Source: a virus
DNA length: 64,000 nt
Virus record (IMG/VR): IMGVR_UViG_3300037010_001702
Coordinates: 124,001 to 188,000 of that record
Reading direction: 5' to 3' (one strand)
Made by a program: the position numbers and the translations under genes. Below, one piece after another: positions 8,347 through 16,486 of this stretch (positions within the stretch are counted from its first letter, which is position 1; every line of letters starts with the position of its first letter). The notes under the pieces are model-generated. The model did not search any database. It worked only from the letters and a program-made list of their open reading frames with translations, and was not told the origin of the DNA.

Positions 8347-9369
8347 ATGAAAATAGCATTAATGACTGATATTCATTGGGGTGCTAAAAATAATTCTATT
8401 CAGCACAATCTTGATTGTGCTGAATATATAGATTGGTTTATTAAAAATTTAATTGAAAATAATTGTAAGGCTATTTGTTTTCTTGGGGATTGGTTCGAAA
8501 ATCGGAATAGTGTTAATATCCAAACACTTAATAAATCCTTTGATTCATTAGCAAAATTAGATGAACTGAATATTCCAATATATTTTTGTGTTGGCAACCA
8601 CGATTTGTTTCACCGCGAAAATAGAAATCAGTTTTCTACGTATCATTATTCTAAGTTTAAAAATATCATCTTGGTTAATGAACCTATGCAAGTTGGTAAG
8701 ATGATGTTTTTCCCATATTTGTTCAAGGACGAATATGCTAACGCTGCTAGTTTGATAGAGAAAGAAAAGCCAGATTATGTATTTGGACATTTTGAATTTA
8801 GAAATTTTGTGGTGACTGGAACTGATAGGAGAATGGACCATGGACCAGACCATTCGCTCTTTAAAATACCTAAATATCTTTTTTCTGGGCATTATCACAA
8901 ACGCCAAATGCAAGATAATGTCATTTACATCGGCAATACGTTTCCTACTAATTATGGTGATGTGTGGGATGATGCGCGAGGCATGTGTATTCTGGATGCA
9001 CAAGATGACGACGTTTCATTTATTGATTGGGGTGATTGCCCCAAGTATCGAAAGGTTAAATTGTCTGATGTGTTGAATGGTCAGCTAGATTTTCCTGCTA
9101 AGTGTCGTGTTCGTTGTTTGATTGACATCGACGTTGGTTATTCAGAAGCGCAAACACTACGAGAAGAAATGATTAAGACATTAGGACTTCGTGAATTCTC
9201 TTTAGAAGAAAACTCTGCTGAACGTAAGGAAGCAATTGCTGGTGAAGAGATGGAAGACTTTGATATGGGATCATTGAATGATGCTGTTATCAGAATGCTT
9301 CAAACAGGTATCTCCGGCACTACTACGATTAATGCTAGCAAACTTATTGAAATTTATGGCCAGCTTTAA
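8347..9369 (+). CDS. gp47: Recombination endonuclease subunit gp47 (Mre11/SbcD-like)
   Basis: A 340-residue calcineurin-like phosphoesterase. Metal-ligand motifs are visible in order: DIHWG (residues 8-12), GDWFENRN (about 47-54), GNHDLFHRENR (about 83-93), GHFEF and SGHYHKR. The protein is the nuclease partner of gp46, and the complex resects DNA ends during recombination-dependent replication. A strong AGGAGG site lies 4 bp before the ATG. The first several hundred bases look clearly more AT-rich in third positions than the neighbouring genes, which may mark a separate origin. Its 3' end overlaps the next ORF by 14 bp. Confidence 0.95.
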   Translation: MKIALMTDIHWGAKNNSIQHNLDCAEYIDWFIKNLIENNCKAICFLGDWFENRNSVNIQTLNKSFDSLAKLDELNIPIYFCVGNHDLFHRENRNQFSTYHYSKFKNIILVNEPMQVGKMMFFPYLFKDEYANAASLIEKEKPDYVFGHFEFRNFVVTGTDRRMDHGPDHSLFKIPKYLFSGHYHKRQMQDNVIYIGNTFPTNYGDVWDDARGMCILDAQDDDVSFIDWGDCPKYRKVKLSDVLNGQLDFPAKCRVRCLIDIDVGYSEAQTLREEMIKTLGLREFSLEENSAERKEAIAGEEMEDFDMGSLNDAVIRMLQTGISGTTTINASKLIEIYGQL

Positions 9370-9757
9370 AGAACAATTTGATTCCGATATTACATGCTCG
9401 GACATAGAAGCGATTCATCAAGCACTACGAGTGTGTTGCTTCTATCCACACCAGAATGTTGCTTTTATAGTTCCTAAATTTTCTTTTGCTGCCCAAATAT
9501 CAAACAATATTTGGGCAGCGCATGCTACTGTTCCGGTGTGGATGGCATTTGCAAAATTAATTAGAAAAACTCGCATGATCACAGAGTTTGATAATGGAAG
9601 TAGGATACAATTCATTTATACTTCTAACCATCTAAAGGGTAGAGCACTTAGCTATGTGTTCATACATCGTTTAGTAGAGATGAATGAGGATATGGTAGGC
9701 GCTTTACTCCCGTCAATTTATCACAATAAGACACGTTCTATAGAATATTTTAAATGA
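9356..9757 (+). CDS. Small terminase-ATPase-like protein between gp47 and gp46
   Basis: The ORF begins at an ATG inside the end of gene 47 and ends overlapping the gene 46 start by four bases, giving 133 residues. It aligns by eye with the middle of the large terminase encoded at 48869: NVAFIVPKFSFAAQ against the terminase QTIVIASKNNSHAM, and EFDNGSRIQF against EFDNGSRIKS. It continues with GRALSYVFIHRLVEM where the terminase has the Walker B segment ISKLYLDELAF. The Walker A segment is absent and the Walker B Asp/Glu are replaced by His/Arg, so ATPase activity is unlikely. Tight overlaps with both nuclease genes suggest co-translation. Its function is unknown. Confidence 0.75.
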   Translation: MASFKEQFDSDITCSDIEAIHQALRVCCFYPHQNVAFIVPKFSFAAQISNNIWAAHATVPVWMAFAKLIRKTRMITEFDNGSRIQFIYTSNHLKGRALSYVFIHRLVEMNEDMVGALLPSIYHNKTRSIEYFK

Positions 9758-11514
9758 GCACACCTTTTAAATTTAAATCTTTGTCTTTGCGAAATTTTTT
9801 ATCGTTTGGCAACGTGGCTATTGAAATTGATCTTTCTGATACCACGAGCACCCTTGTTCAGGGAGATAATGCAGATACTGGTGGAGCGAATGGATGCGGA
9901 AAAACAACTATTCTAAATGCAATCTGTTATGCTCTCTATAACAAACCATTCGATAACATCTCTCTGCAAAAGCTGATTAACACTACCAACAGTTCAAAGA
10001 ACACTTTGATGGAAGTTAGATTGACCTTTGAAAAGGGCAAAGATGTGTTTGAAATCCTCCGGCAACGTGGTGAAACTTTCAACATCAATATATCAATGAA
10101 TGGTGAAGATGTAACACTTGATAGTGTTACAGAGAATGATAGGTTCATATGCGAGATAGTTGGTATGAGCTACGAACTATTCACTAAGGTTGTTATCTTC
10201 TCTGGAAGTTCGACTCCATTCCTGCAAATGCCTGTCTCACAACAGCGTGCGCAAATTGAAGAGCTCTTCAACATCACCATGCTTACGGAGAAGGCGATTA
10301 AGCTAAAGGAAATCATCAAGACAACTGAAGGTAGCATTGCAATTCAAGAAGCTATCATCAAGGAACAAGAAGGCCAAGTAGCTCTCTACAATCGACAGCT
10401 AAAAGATGCGGCTGCTCGTGTATTTCGGTGGGATGAAGATCGTGAAAAGCAAGTTAACATTCTGCGCAGTGAACTTCATCGGGTGCAGCAAGTTAATATG
10501 GCTGAGGAAAAGGAACTCCACGCTCTGGTAGCTGACTTAGCAAAGCAAGAACGTGAGATAAATGCTCAGCTTCAAGTTCTTAGAACTGAAAAACTTGCAA
10601 TGTCAAATGATGCGAAGAAGCTTGATGGCGAATTAAAGCATCTGACAGAAGCTAAGTGTCCTTACTGTTTGCAAGCGTATGCAGGTGCTGCAGATAAGCT
10701 GGTAGAAAAGCAGAAGTTATTCGAGCGTAAGAAGAGCCAGCTTGCTGATCTTACTGCTAAGATTGATAACAAGACTACAGAATCTATCGAGCTAGAAGAT
10801 CAGCAGGCTGCAGCTAAAGAGGTTATGCAGTTTTCTAGCTTAGAAGCAGCAATCAAAGCAGAAAATTCTGCTCTCACCGCGCAGTCTAAGATCGATGATC
10901 TCGTTGCGTCTGCAAACCCTCACATTGAAGCTCATGAACAGCTGAAGTCGCAAGCAGTCAAGACTGTTTCGTACTCTGACTTGGATAACATTCGAAAGGA
11001 ATTAGAGCACCAGCAATTCTTGCTGAAGCTTCTTACAGATAAGAACTCGTTCATTCGTCGTAAGATTATCAGCAAGACAATTCCTTTCTTGAACAAGCAG
11101 CTTATGCTCTATACAAAAGAGACAGGTCTTCCTCACGTTGTAAAGTTTGATGATGACATGAGCTGCACAGTTTCTGAATATGGGCGTGAACTAGATTTCG
11201 GTAATCTATCTGGTGGTGAAAAGAAGCGAGTCAACCTTTCCCTATCATTAGCATTCAGAGATGTGCTTCATCACCTTCACTCATGGGTAAATTGTTTATT
11301 CATAGACGAGATTGATGCTTCATTAGACGGGTCTGGTGTTGAAAGTATTTTTAAACTACTAAAGACTAAAGCTAGAGATGAACATCTCGGGCTTTGGATT
11401 ATCTCTCACCGCCCAGAAGCAGTAGGAAGATTTGATAGAACGGTTATTGTTCGTAAAGAGAATGGCTTCTCTAGAATTCTAGATGAGAGTGGTTCTGAGT
11501 TAGGAGTAACATGA
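9754..11514 (+). CDS. gp46: Recombination endonuclease subunit gp46 (Rad50/SbcC-like)
   Basis: A 586-residue SMC-like ATPase. It has an N-terminal Walker A (GGANGCGKTT, about residues 43-52), two coiled-coil arms flanking a zinc hook KCPYCLQAY near residue 300 (CxxC), the ABC signature LSGGEKKR near 485, Walker B CLFIDEIDASLD near 515 and the H-loop ISHR. It partners gp47 in DNA-end processing. The start codon overlaps the previous stop (ATGA). The length is close to T4 gp46 (560 residues), and all key residues are present. Confidence 0.95.
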   Translation: MSTPFKFKSLSLRNFLSFGNVAIEIDLSDTTSTLVQGDNADTGGANGCGKTTILNAICYALYNKPFDNISLQKLINTTNSSKNTLMEVRLTFEKGKDVFEILRQRGETFNINISMNGEDVTLDSVTENDRFICEIVGMSYELFTKVVIFSGSSTPFLQMPVSQQRAQIEELFNITMLTEKAIKLKEIIKTTEGSIAIQEAIIKEQEGQVALYNRQLKDAAARVFRWDEDREKQVNILRSELHRVQQVNMAEEKELHALVADLAKQEREINAQLQVLRTEKLAMSNDAKKLDGELKHLTEAKCPYCLQAYAGAADKLVEKQKLFERKKSQLADLTAKIDNKTTESIELEDQQAAAKEVMQFSSLEAAIKAENSALTAQSKIDDLVASANPHIEAHEQLKSQAVKTVSYSDLDNIRKELEHQQFLLKLLTDKNSFIRRKIISKTIPFLNKQLMLYTKETGLPHVVKFDDDMSCTVSEYGRELDFGNLSGGEKKRVNLSLSLAFRDVLHHLHSWVNCLFIDEIDASLDGSGVESIFKLLKTKARDEHLGLWIISHRPEAVGRFDRTVIVRKENGFSRILDESGSELGVT

Positions 11515-11631
11515 TAAGTAGAGTTCCAATGACACCAGGACAGCTGAATGACGCGATTTGGTTTCTGCCAACATGACAGTAAATGGACTGTAAGACTTGA
11601 TATGTGGTGGTTTGGCTACAGACTAACGTAG
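11511..11631 (+). pseudogene. Small ORF with a +1 frameshift after gp46
   Basis: An ATG overlapping the gp46 stop opens a frame reading MISRVPMTPGQLNDAIWF that then hits TGA at 11574. Reading one base further on continues as CQHDSKWTVRLDMWWFGYRL and ends at TAG 11629-11631. The joined product would be about 40 residues, so a 1-nt insertion (in the T-runs around 11557-11563) has probably broken a small gene. It sits immediately upstream of a homing endonuclease. No function is recognised. Confidence 0.5.
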
Positions 11632-11661
11632 TCATCCTGTGCCCTTTTATTTCCCTATGCC

Positions 11662-11669
11662 TATAAATA
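11662..11669 (+). promoter_or_regulatory. Late promoter (TATAAATA) abutting the GIY-YIG start
   Basis: A perfect TATAAATA lies only 4 bp before the ATG of the GIY-YIG gene. Transcription from it would begin at or just past that ATG, so the box may limit or re-time endonuclease synthesis. Confidence 0.6.
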
Positions 11670-11673
11670 CAGG

Positions 11674-12396
11674 ATGGGTGGAATATATTTTATTTTTTGC
11701 AAAACAAACAACAAGACTTATATTGGTTCAGCAAAGAACCTTCATACTCGGTGGGATGAGCATAGAGGAATGCTTATTAAGCAAACTCACTTTAACAGAA
11801 ATTTGCAAAGTGCATGGAACAAATACGGTGCGGAACAATTTGAATATTCTATTAAAGAAGAGCTGGGCGAGTATGACAAGAAATATTTCTTTCTTAGAGA
11901 GAATTATTGGATTGATTTGTATAGAGAAAGTAAAATACCGATTTTTAACATTGCTAGAGCTGAAGGTGGATGGGGCCCTGAAACATTCTTAAGAAAGAAT
12001 GAAATAGGGGCCAAGATTTCTACTTCACTTAAGGAGCATGCCAAATCCCTTACTCAAGAAGAGCGAAATGCTCTTTATGGTAAAGGGAAAAAGGGTATTG
12101 CACTTAGTGAAGAGCACAAAAGAAAAACATCTGAAGGTCTAAGGGGAATAAAGAAATCCGAAGAAACTAAAAAACGGATGTCCTTAGCTCAGCAAAATAC
12201 AAATCCTATGAGAGCAGAAAACATGGCTCACATAGGAAAACAAAATATCGGAAGAACTCCCATTAATGCAATACCAATAATTATAGATGGGGTTGAATAC
12301 AAATCCTGTCAACTAGCATCTATCGTTTTGGGAATTCCTTATAGGCAGGTAACTAAAATGAGAAAGGCTCAAAATGACAGTCGAAAAGACGGATAA
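11674..12396 (+). CDS. Free-standing GIY-YIG homing endonuclease
   Basis: A 240-residue protein with GGIYFIFCKTNNKTYIGS at residues 2-19 (GIY...YIG), then the catalytic-helix Arg in LHTRWDEHRG and the downstream N/E region IARAEGGWG. Residues about 130-175 hold two NUMOD3-type repeats (ALSEEHKRKTSEGLRG; KKSEETKKRMSLAQ). The C-terminus (VEYKSCQLASIVLGIPYRQV) looks like a NUMOD1/HTH DNA-binding unit. This is the Seg-type architecture of T4 mobile endonucleases. It is AT-rich compared with its neighbours and is inserted between gene 46 and a nuclease-like gene, overlapping the latter by 23 bp. No intron core was found around it. Confidence 0.9.
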   Translation: MGGIYFIFCKTNNKTYIGSAKNLHTRWDEHRGMLIKQTHFNRNLQSAWNKYGAEQFEYSIKEELGEYDKKYFFLRENYWIDLYRESKIPIFNIARAEGGWGPETFLRKNEIGAKISTSLKEHAKSLTQEERNALYGKGKKGIALSEEHKRKTSEGLRGIKKSEETKKRMSLAQQNTNPMRAENMAHIGKQNIGRTPINAIPIIIDGVEYKSCQLASIVLGIPYRQVTKMRKAQNDSRKDG

Positions 12397-12925
12397 GAAA
12401 AAGAGATTTAATTCCAAGGGGAAAGGCAATGGATTTGAATTAACAGTAGCAAAGAAATTATCAACTGCGCTTGCGCCTCTTACCTTTATACGCGCGCCCC
12501 AGAGCGGGGCGCGCGTAGGTGGTAAGAACTTCGAAATCTTTGGTAAGATGTTCGGTGAAGATGCTATGAAGCTTTTCGTGGGTGATGTTGTTCCTACAAA
12601 TGAAAAAGATACTCAAACAGTATTCCATTGGTCTATTGAATGCAAATCTTATGCTAAGTCAGATAGCTTTGAAACAATGGTTGCAGGCAACTCAAACATC
12701 TTCAAATGGTTTGAAGAATCAGTTATCGATGCTGCTAAGACTAACAAGAAACCTATCCTGGTGTTTAAATGGAACCATACACCTGTCTATGTTGCTGTTA
12801 GTGGTGAAGACAGCAGGCCCGAAAGAGAACGTATGACAATATCACAAGGTGCTCGGTCATTAGACATATTTTATCTTGATGATCTTTTGCAGGTCCCAAG
12901 CTTCTGGTATGGGAGCAGTGTATAA
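12374..12925 (+). CDS. Putative PD-(D/E)XK nuclease
   Basis: The 183-residue protein begins with a basic tail, then GKGNGFELTVAKKL (Glu22), an R-x-P-x-S-G-A segment (RAPQSGARVGG, residues 40-50), LFVGDVVP (Asp71) and FHWSIECKSY (Glu89-x-Lys91). This Glu...Asp...ExK order, with 'GD' before the acid, is the pattern of archaeal-type Holliday-junction resolvases and related PD-(D/E)XK nucleases. With an endonuclease VII gene decayed nearby (16025-16470), a substitute resolvase role is an attractive inference but not shown. The stop overlaps the next ATG. The fold call depends on motif order only. Confidence 0.55.
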   Translation: MTVEKTDKKKRFNSKGKGNGFELTVAKKLSTALAPLTFIRAPQSGARVGGKNFEIFGKMFGEDAMKLFVGDVVPTNEKDTQTVFHWSIECKSYAKSDSFETMVAGNSNIFKWFEESVIDAAKTNKKPILVFKWNHTPVYVAVSGEDSRPERERMTISQGARSLDIFYLDDLLQVPSFWYGSSV

Positions 12926-13584
12926 TGGATAATGCAAAGACAGTAGAGGATATTAACCGTTGGAATGCTAAACTTGATGTCTATCGTCCAACAACAGAGT
13001 TTTCAGATTTGCTTAAGATTGTCGCATGTTACTATGAACAGTATTCTCGTGCAGTAACATTCTTAGGACCATGGATAGCTAAGCAGTTCGGCAGCACGAT
13101 GTTCTTCTCACCTACGAAGGAGCAAATGGAAACAGCTTTGGGAACACAGAGACCGGCAATTAGCTTTAGAGCTAGGACAGCATTTATTGATGCGCTCATT
13201 AGTTATCTTTCTAAGAATAAAGGAAAGAAAACTTTGATCACTCCTAGCCCAAGCTCTCACCACTCTGCACAGTTCCCGTCTGGAACATTTGAGATTAGTG
13301 AAGTAAAGGATGCTCATCCTAGACTTAGAGATGATAAGATGATTAGGAAGGAAGTTAGAACGCTTCATAAGATTGAGTTTGCTAACGCGCAAGAACCAGT
13401 CTATGTAGAGAATTTGGTTATCCCTCCAGATCAAATCAGTTTTATCATCTTGCGGCCCAAGCTTGGTAAGTTAGGAACAGCAAGTGCTAATAGATGGGAA
13501 GTATTATTGTATAAGCGCCATCACGGGTATATTGTGGAGCATGTTGACTCCCATCTTAACCCTAAGTTTTCTGGCATTTTTTAG
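12925..13584 (+). CDS. Protein of unknown function
   Basis: The 219-residue protein follows the nuclease-like gene with a one-base overlap (TAATG). It has a helical N-terminal half and a mixed C-terminal half with a basic Ser/His patch (SPSSHHSAQFPSGTF). No recognised motif, signal peptide or membrane segment is visible. The tight coupling suggests it works with the upstream nuclease. The gene ends with TAG, and the convergent HNH remnant begins just beyond. Confidence 0.6.
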   Translation: MDNAKTVEDINRWNAKLDVYRPTTEFSDLLKIVACYYEQYSRAVTFLGPWIAKQFGSTMFFSPTKEQMETALGTQRPAISFRARTAFIDALISYLSKNKGKKTLITPSPSSHHSAQFPSGTFEISEVKDAHPRLRDDKMIRKEVRTLHKIEFANAQEPVYVENLVIPPDQISFIILRPKLGKLGTASANRWEVLLYKRHHGYIVEHVDSHLNPKFSGIF

Positions 13585-13586
13585 AT

Positions 13587-14023
13587 CTATTTTGAGCTGA
13601 TATTTTGAGTTTTGCTAAATGTTCTGGAGAAAATTTTCGCCCCTTTAGAGCTAAGGACTGTTTGTTTTTTTGTTTCTTCTGAAAGTTTTTTGCCTAGTTG
13701 TGCTTGAGACATATTGAACCGTGCTTCTTCTGATCTCTTTTCGCCTGTGCGTTTAAGTATGTTTTCTTCAGACATTCTTCTGCCTTTATTTGCTTTAGAT
13801 ATGCGGGCCTTAGTTTCGTCAGACGTGGCCGGCCTTTTTCTTAGTTTAGCAGATTCAGACATTTTGATTTTTGCATCTTCAGTATGAGTTTTCCCTTGCC
13901 ACCACATGATTTAGGTATGATGTGATGTTTTTCAAAAGGCTTTTGAATTTCACGGTGCTTAGCACGTTCTATTATCGAAGTGTACCAGGTAGAATATTTT
14001 GATTTATTAAGCATGATAAACAA
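13587..14023 (-). pseudogene. Broken HNH homing endonuclease with NUMOD3 repeats
   Basis: The minus-strand frame from 14023 begins MFIMLNKSKYSTWYTSIIER and reaches EKHHIIPKSCGG, the start of the HNH motif of T4-type Mob endonucleases, then ends prematurely near 13841. A second frame, overlapping it from 13907 to 13587, carries GKTHTEDAKIKMSESAKLRK and further NUMOD3-like 'S.E.r.kmS' repeats. The rest of the HNH domain is absent, so an internal deletion plus a frameshift has inactivated the gene. It has its own late box upstream (14046-14053) and lies opposite to its neighbours, as expected for a mobile insertion. Confidence 0.75.
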
Positions 14024-14045
14024 CGGATTAAAGTTAGAGTTAACT

Positions 14046-14053
14046 TATTTATA
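14046..14053 (-). promoter_or_regulatory. Late promoter (TATAAATA) of the HNH remnant
   Basis: A perfect minus-strand TATAAATA 23 bp upstream of the first ATG of the broken HNH gene. Confidence 0.65.
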
Positions 14054-14062
14054 GGAAAAATA

Positions 14063-14284
14063 ATGAACAGTAAGAAAGCAAAGAAACTTCGTCAGCTCAC
14101 TAGAGTCATGCAAGACAAGGGTGTAGTAGATAAGGAATGGAAGGTGGGAGGAAGCATCTCGCATGATCGTTCTACCATGGATGATGTGGTGATGGGCACA
14201 ATGACTTCAGTAAAGCAAAGTGTGCTCAAACCAGAATGTGGTCAGGCAGTTTATAAAGCAATGAAAAAGAGGGCAATGCCGTGA
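14063..14284 (+). CDS. Small basic protein of unknown function
   Basis: A 73-residue ORF starting MNSKKAKKLRQLTRVMQDKG, strongly basic at the N-terminus, with one Cys (PECGQAVY). The ATG follows AGGAAAAATA. The stop overlaps the start of the deoxyribosyltransferase-like gene by four bases, so the two genes are coupled. No family was recognised. Confidence 0.6.
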   Translation: MNSKKAKKLRQLTRVMQDKGVVDKEWKVGGSISHDRSTMDDVVMGTMTSVKQSVLKPECGQAVYKAMKKRAMP

Positions 14285-14772
14285 TCAAAGTTCTTCAACC
14301 ACCTGCAGCAGTTGAGGCGGTTAATCCAAATGTCTTGACAATATTCTTAGCTGGTTCTATTGAGATGGGAACTGCTGAAGATTGGCAGAAAAAGCTTATT
14401 TATGATCTTCATCAGTTAGTTGCAGTAGCATTTAATCCTAGACGAGATGACTGGGACCCGAAGTGGGCACAAACTATTGTGAATGATAATTTTAGAGCTC
14501 AAGTTATCTGGGAATTAGATGCACTTGACCGTGCTGATCTGGTTATATTTTATTTTGATCCTAAAACTACGTCACCCATTACTCTAATGGAACTTGGCAT
14601 GCAAGCAGAGCAGCAGCAGTTCCAACCAGATAAAACTGTAATCGTATGTTGCCCTGAAGGTTATTTTCGTAAAGGCAACGTAGATATTGTATGCAAGCGA
14701 TATGGTATACAATTAGTAGATGAATATTCAAAGCTTGTAAAAGCTATCAAGAAACATTACACTGAACTCTGA
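14281..14772 (+). CDS. Nucleoside 2-deoxyribosyltransferase-like enzyme
   Basis: The 163-residue protein (GTG start, overlapping the upstream gene) shows the family's Rossmann-like landmarks: FLAGSIEMG at residues 22-30, FNPRRDDWD at 51-59 and DRADLVIFYFDP, followed by SPITLMELGM, whose Glu is in the place of the nucleophile. Such enzymes move a deoxyribose between bases or hydrolyse nucleotides and would serve nucleotide metabolism during infection. The length matches phage and bacterial relatives. Substrate specificity cannot be read from the sequence. Confidence 0.75.
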   Translation: MIKVLQPPAAVEAVNPNVLTIFLAGSIEMGTAEDWQKKLIYDLHQLVAVAFNPRRDDWDPKWAQTIVNDNFRAQVIWELDALDRADLVIFYFDPKTTSPITLMELGMQAEQQQFQPDKTVIVCCPEGYFRKGNVDIVCKRYGIQLVDEYSKLVKAIKKHYTEL

Positions 14773-16028
14773 TGTTAGTATTCCACCCTGTAGAAGTAGA
14801 ACAAGATTTGAATCGTGATAATCCTCTGTTCGTCGGCAATTTCTTTAATCTTGATGGCATGTGGTGGAGAAAACGAAAGCAGCGGCAAGGTCTAATCTTA
14901 TCAATGGCTGTAGCTTGGTATCGATTAACTAAACGGAATTCTGCCGCTCCTGGTTTTATCGGCGAAGAAGTGCTAATTACCTCTTTGACTAAACAAGTCA
15001 AGGATGCGAAAGTTATCCTTGAGAAATTCTTCACGATAAACCAGATCGGTTACAATTTCGGTAATGGCAACAAGCAAGCAACTCAAATAAGCCCGAAGAG
15101 ATTGAGTGGTAAGATGATGGCAGCAATCATCAACATCATTGATGAAGTTCAATTTGCGCCAGGACTTCCACCGACAGATGAGAACCTAACTGTATCAACA
15201 GTCAAGATACAGCCAGGAATTTCAGTAGCTGTCATTCGACGCTTAGAGGATGAAGAACGTGAGGACCTTATCCCAGCTGTAAGATGGCTTCTAAAGCAAG
15301 AGACCCACAAGTTCTACTATGAACGAGCTGGCACTCTGCTTGCACGCGATAAGTCTGTTTGGCCTATCAAGGCAATTGAGATGTGGCCTGGTTGGTTGCG
15401 CACGATGCTATTTGGCAGAGTGATTGACATCGAAAATGCTTATTGCCAGTTCATTATCAAAACGATTGCACCAAAGTATAAAGACAATCCAGCAAAGATG
15501 ACGATGAAGTACCCAGACTTAGTTCGTTTGGATAAAGATAAAACAAACTATCGCGTTGAACTTTGTAGAGACCTAAAGTTAGAACCTACTGATGACAACA
15601 TTTCTCTTGTTAAAAGATTGATCATGTCCTTAGCAAATGGATCTAACGCAACCCCAGCACTCATGATGAACGGGTCTGGTAGATCTGAAGCAGTACGGAT
15701 TGTTCATGAAATGAATCCTGATTTACTACCTTCTGATCTAATCGTAATAGGGAATAAACTATCCTCTATCGCAAAGCAGTTTAAAAGCATTAAGAAAGAT
15801 TTATGCTTGCATGTGTTGAAAATTAAACCTTCACGTGAAAACCAAAAGAAAATCTTCAAGATGTATTTTGGCTGGGAGCGTGAGTGCAGATATAAAATAT
15901 GGAACATGGTTGGCCAATCTGGATTGCATTTACACGATGGAATAGATGGCGCGATTATGGTCAACCCTGAAAAAATCGTAGATGAAATATACGAGCTACA
16001 CCAATTACGCGTGAGTGTTGAAGCGTGA
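14772..16028 (+). CDS. Unknown protein with polymerase-palm-like motifs
   Basis: A 418-residue protein with no family I can name with confidence. Three spaced segments resemble the A, B and C motifs of a template-dependent polymerase. VIDIENAYCQFI at 217-228 has the Asp-x-x-x-x-Tyr form. KRLIMSLANGSNATPALM at 281-298 has the Lys-x7-N-G form. LHLHDGIDGAIM at 385-396 has an HDG turn between hydrophobic strands, like motif C of Pol I/T7-type enzymes. The N-terminal 200 residues have no obvious exonuclease motif. The start overlaps the previous stop. The polymerase idea is tentative, and a different nucleic-acid enzyme is possible. Confidence 0.45.
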   Translation: MLVFHPVEVEQDLNRDNPLFVGNFFNLDGMWWRKRKQRQGLILSMAVAWYRLTKRNSAAPGFIGEEVLITSLTKQVKDAKVILEKFFTINQIGYNFGNGNKQATQISPKRLSGKMMAAIINIIDEVQFAPGLPPTDENLTVSTVKIQPGISVAVIRRLEDEEREDLIPAVRWLLKQETHKFYYERAGTLLARDKSVWPIKAIEMWPGWLRTMLFGRVIDIENAYCQFIIKTIAPKYKDNPAKMTMKYPDLVRLDKDKTNYRVELCRDLKLEPTDDNISLVKRLIMSLANGSNATPALMMNGSGRSEAVRIVHEMNPDLLPSDLIVIGNKLSSIAKQFKSIKKDLCLHVLKIKPSRENQKKIFKMYFGWERECRYKIWNMVGQSGLHLHDGIDGAIMVNPEKIVDEIYELHQLRVSVEA

Positions 16029-16470
16029 CTGAAGTATTAAGGGAGGAAGAATCTTTTGACATAAATGATTACTATTAGATTCACAAAATAATATTTGGCC
16101 GTTGTGCGGGAATAATTTAGACACTGAAGACGCAGTATTAGACCACTGCCATGATAGTGGTAATATTCGAGCCGTACTCCATGATCGGTGCAATAGAGCA
16201 TTAGGATTTACAGAATGGGCTATCATTCTTTCCTAGAAGGGTGTTCAGCAGTCACTGACATGGGCCAAGTCAATGAATAGTTTATTGGTTATTGCCGGAC
16301 ACCGTCAAAAATCATTTCATCTAGACTTACAAGAGCAATGCTAACAGGCAGATATTGCCTGCCACGGTGAATTGACGTGGCATTGTGATCCCGCTAAGCT
16401 GCATGTTGAAAACACCAAATATAGAATTTATAAATTCTATAAGAACATTTACTATGCAACAATTGATTAG
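16025..16470 (+). pseudogene. gp49: Decayed endonuclease VII (T4 gp49-like)
   Basis: A GTG overlapping the preceding stop opens MTEVLREEESFDINDYY then TAG. In another frame from 16069 the sequence reads IWPLCGNNLDTEDAVLDHC then HDSGNIRAVLHDRCNRALG. This is the C-x-x-C...DH-x-H...G-x-x-R...C-x-x-C-N-x-x-x-G zinc/His-Me signature of recombination endonuclease VII, although the first Cys of the first pair has become Trp/Pro. The same frame has TAG at 16234 and TAA at 16339 yet keeps coding character to 16470. At least one frameshift, two nonsense codons and a lost ligand imply an inactive gene. Confidence 0.8.
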
Positions 16471-16486
16471 TATTAGTATGACGAAC

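Noticed and set aside
11590-11672. GACTA...TAGTC element near the GIY-YIG gene as a group I intron core (P7)
   Set aside because: The two pairing segments are only 3 bases apart, forming a simple hairpin, and no P3/P8, P or Q elements or exon continuation were found. The frame there reads instead as a frameshifted small ORF.
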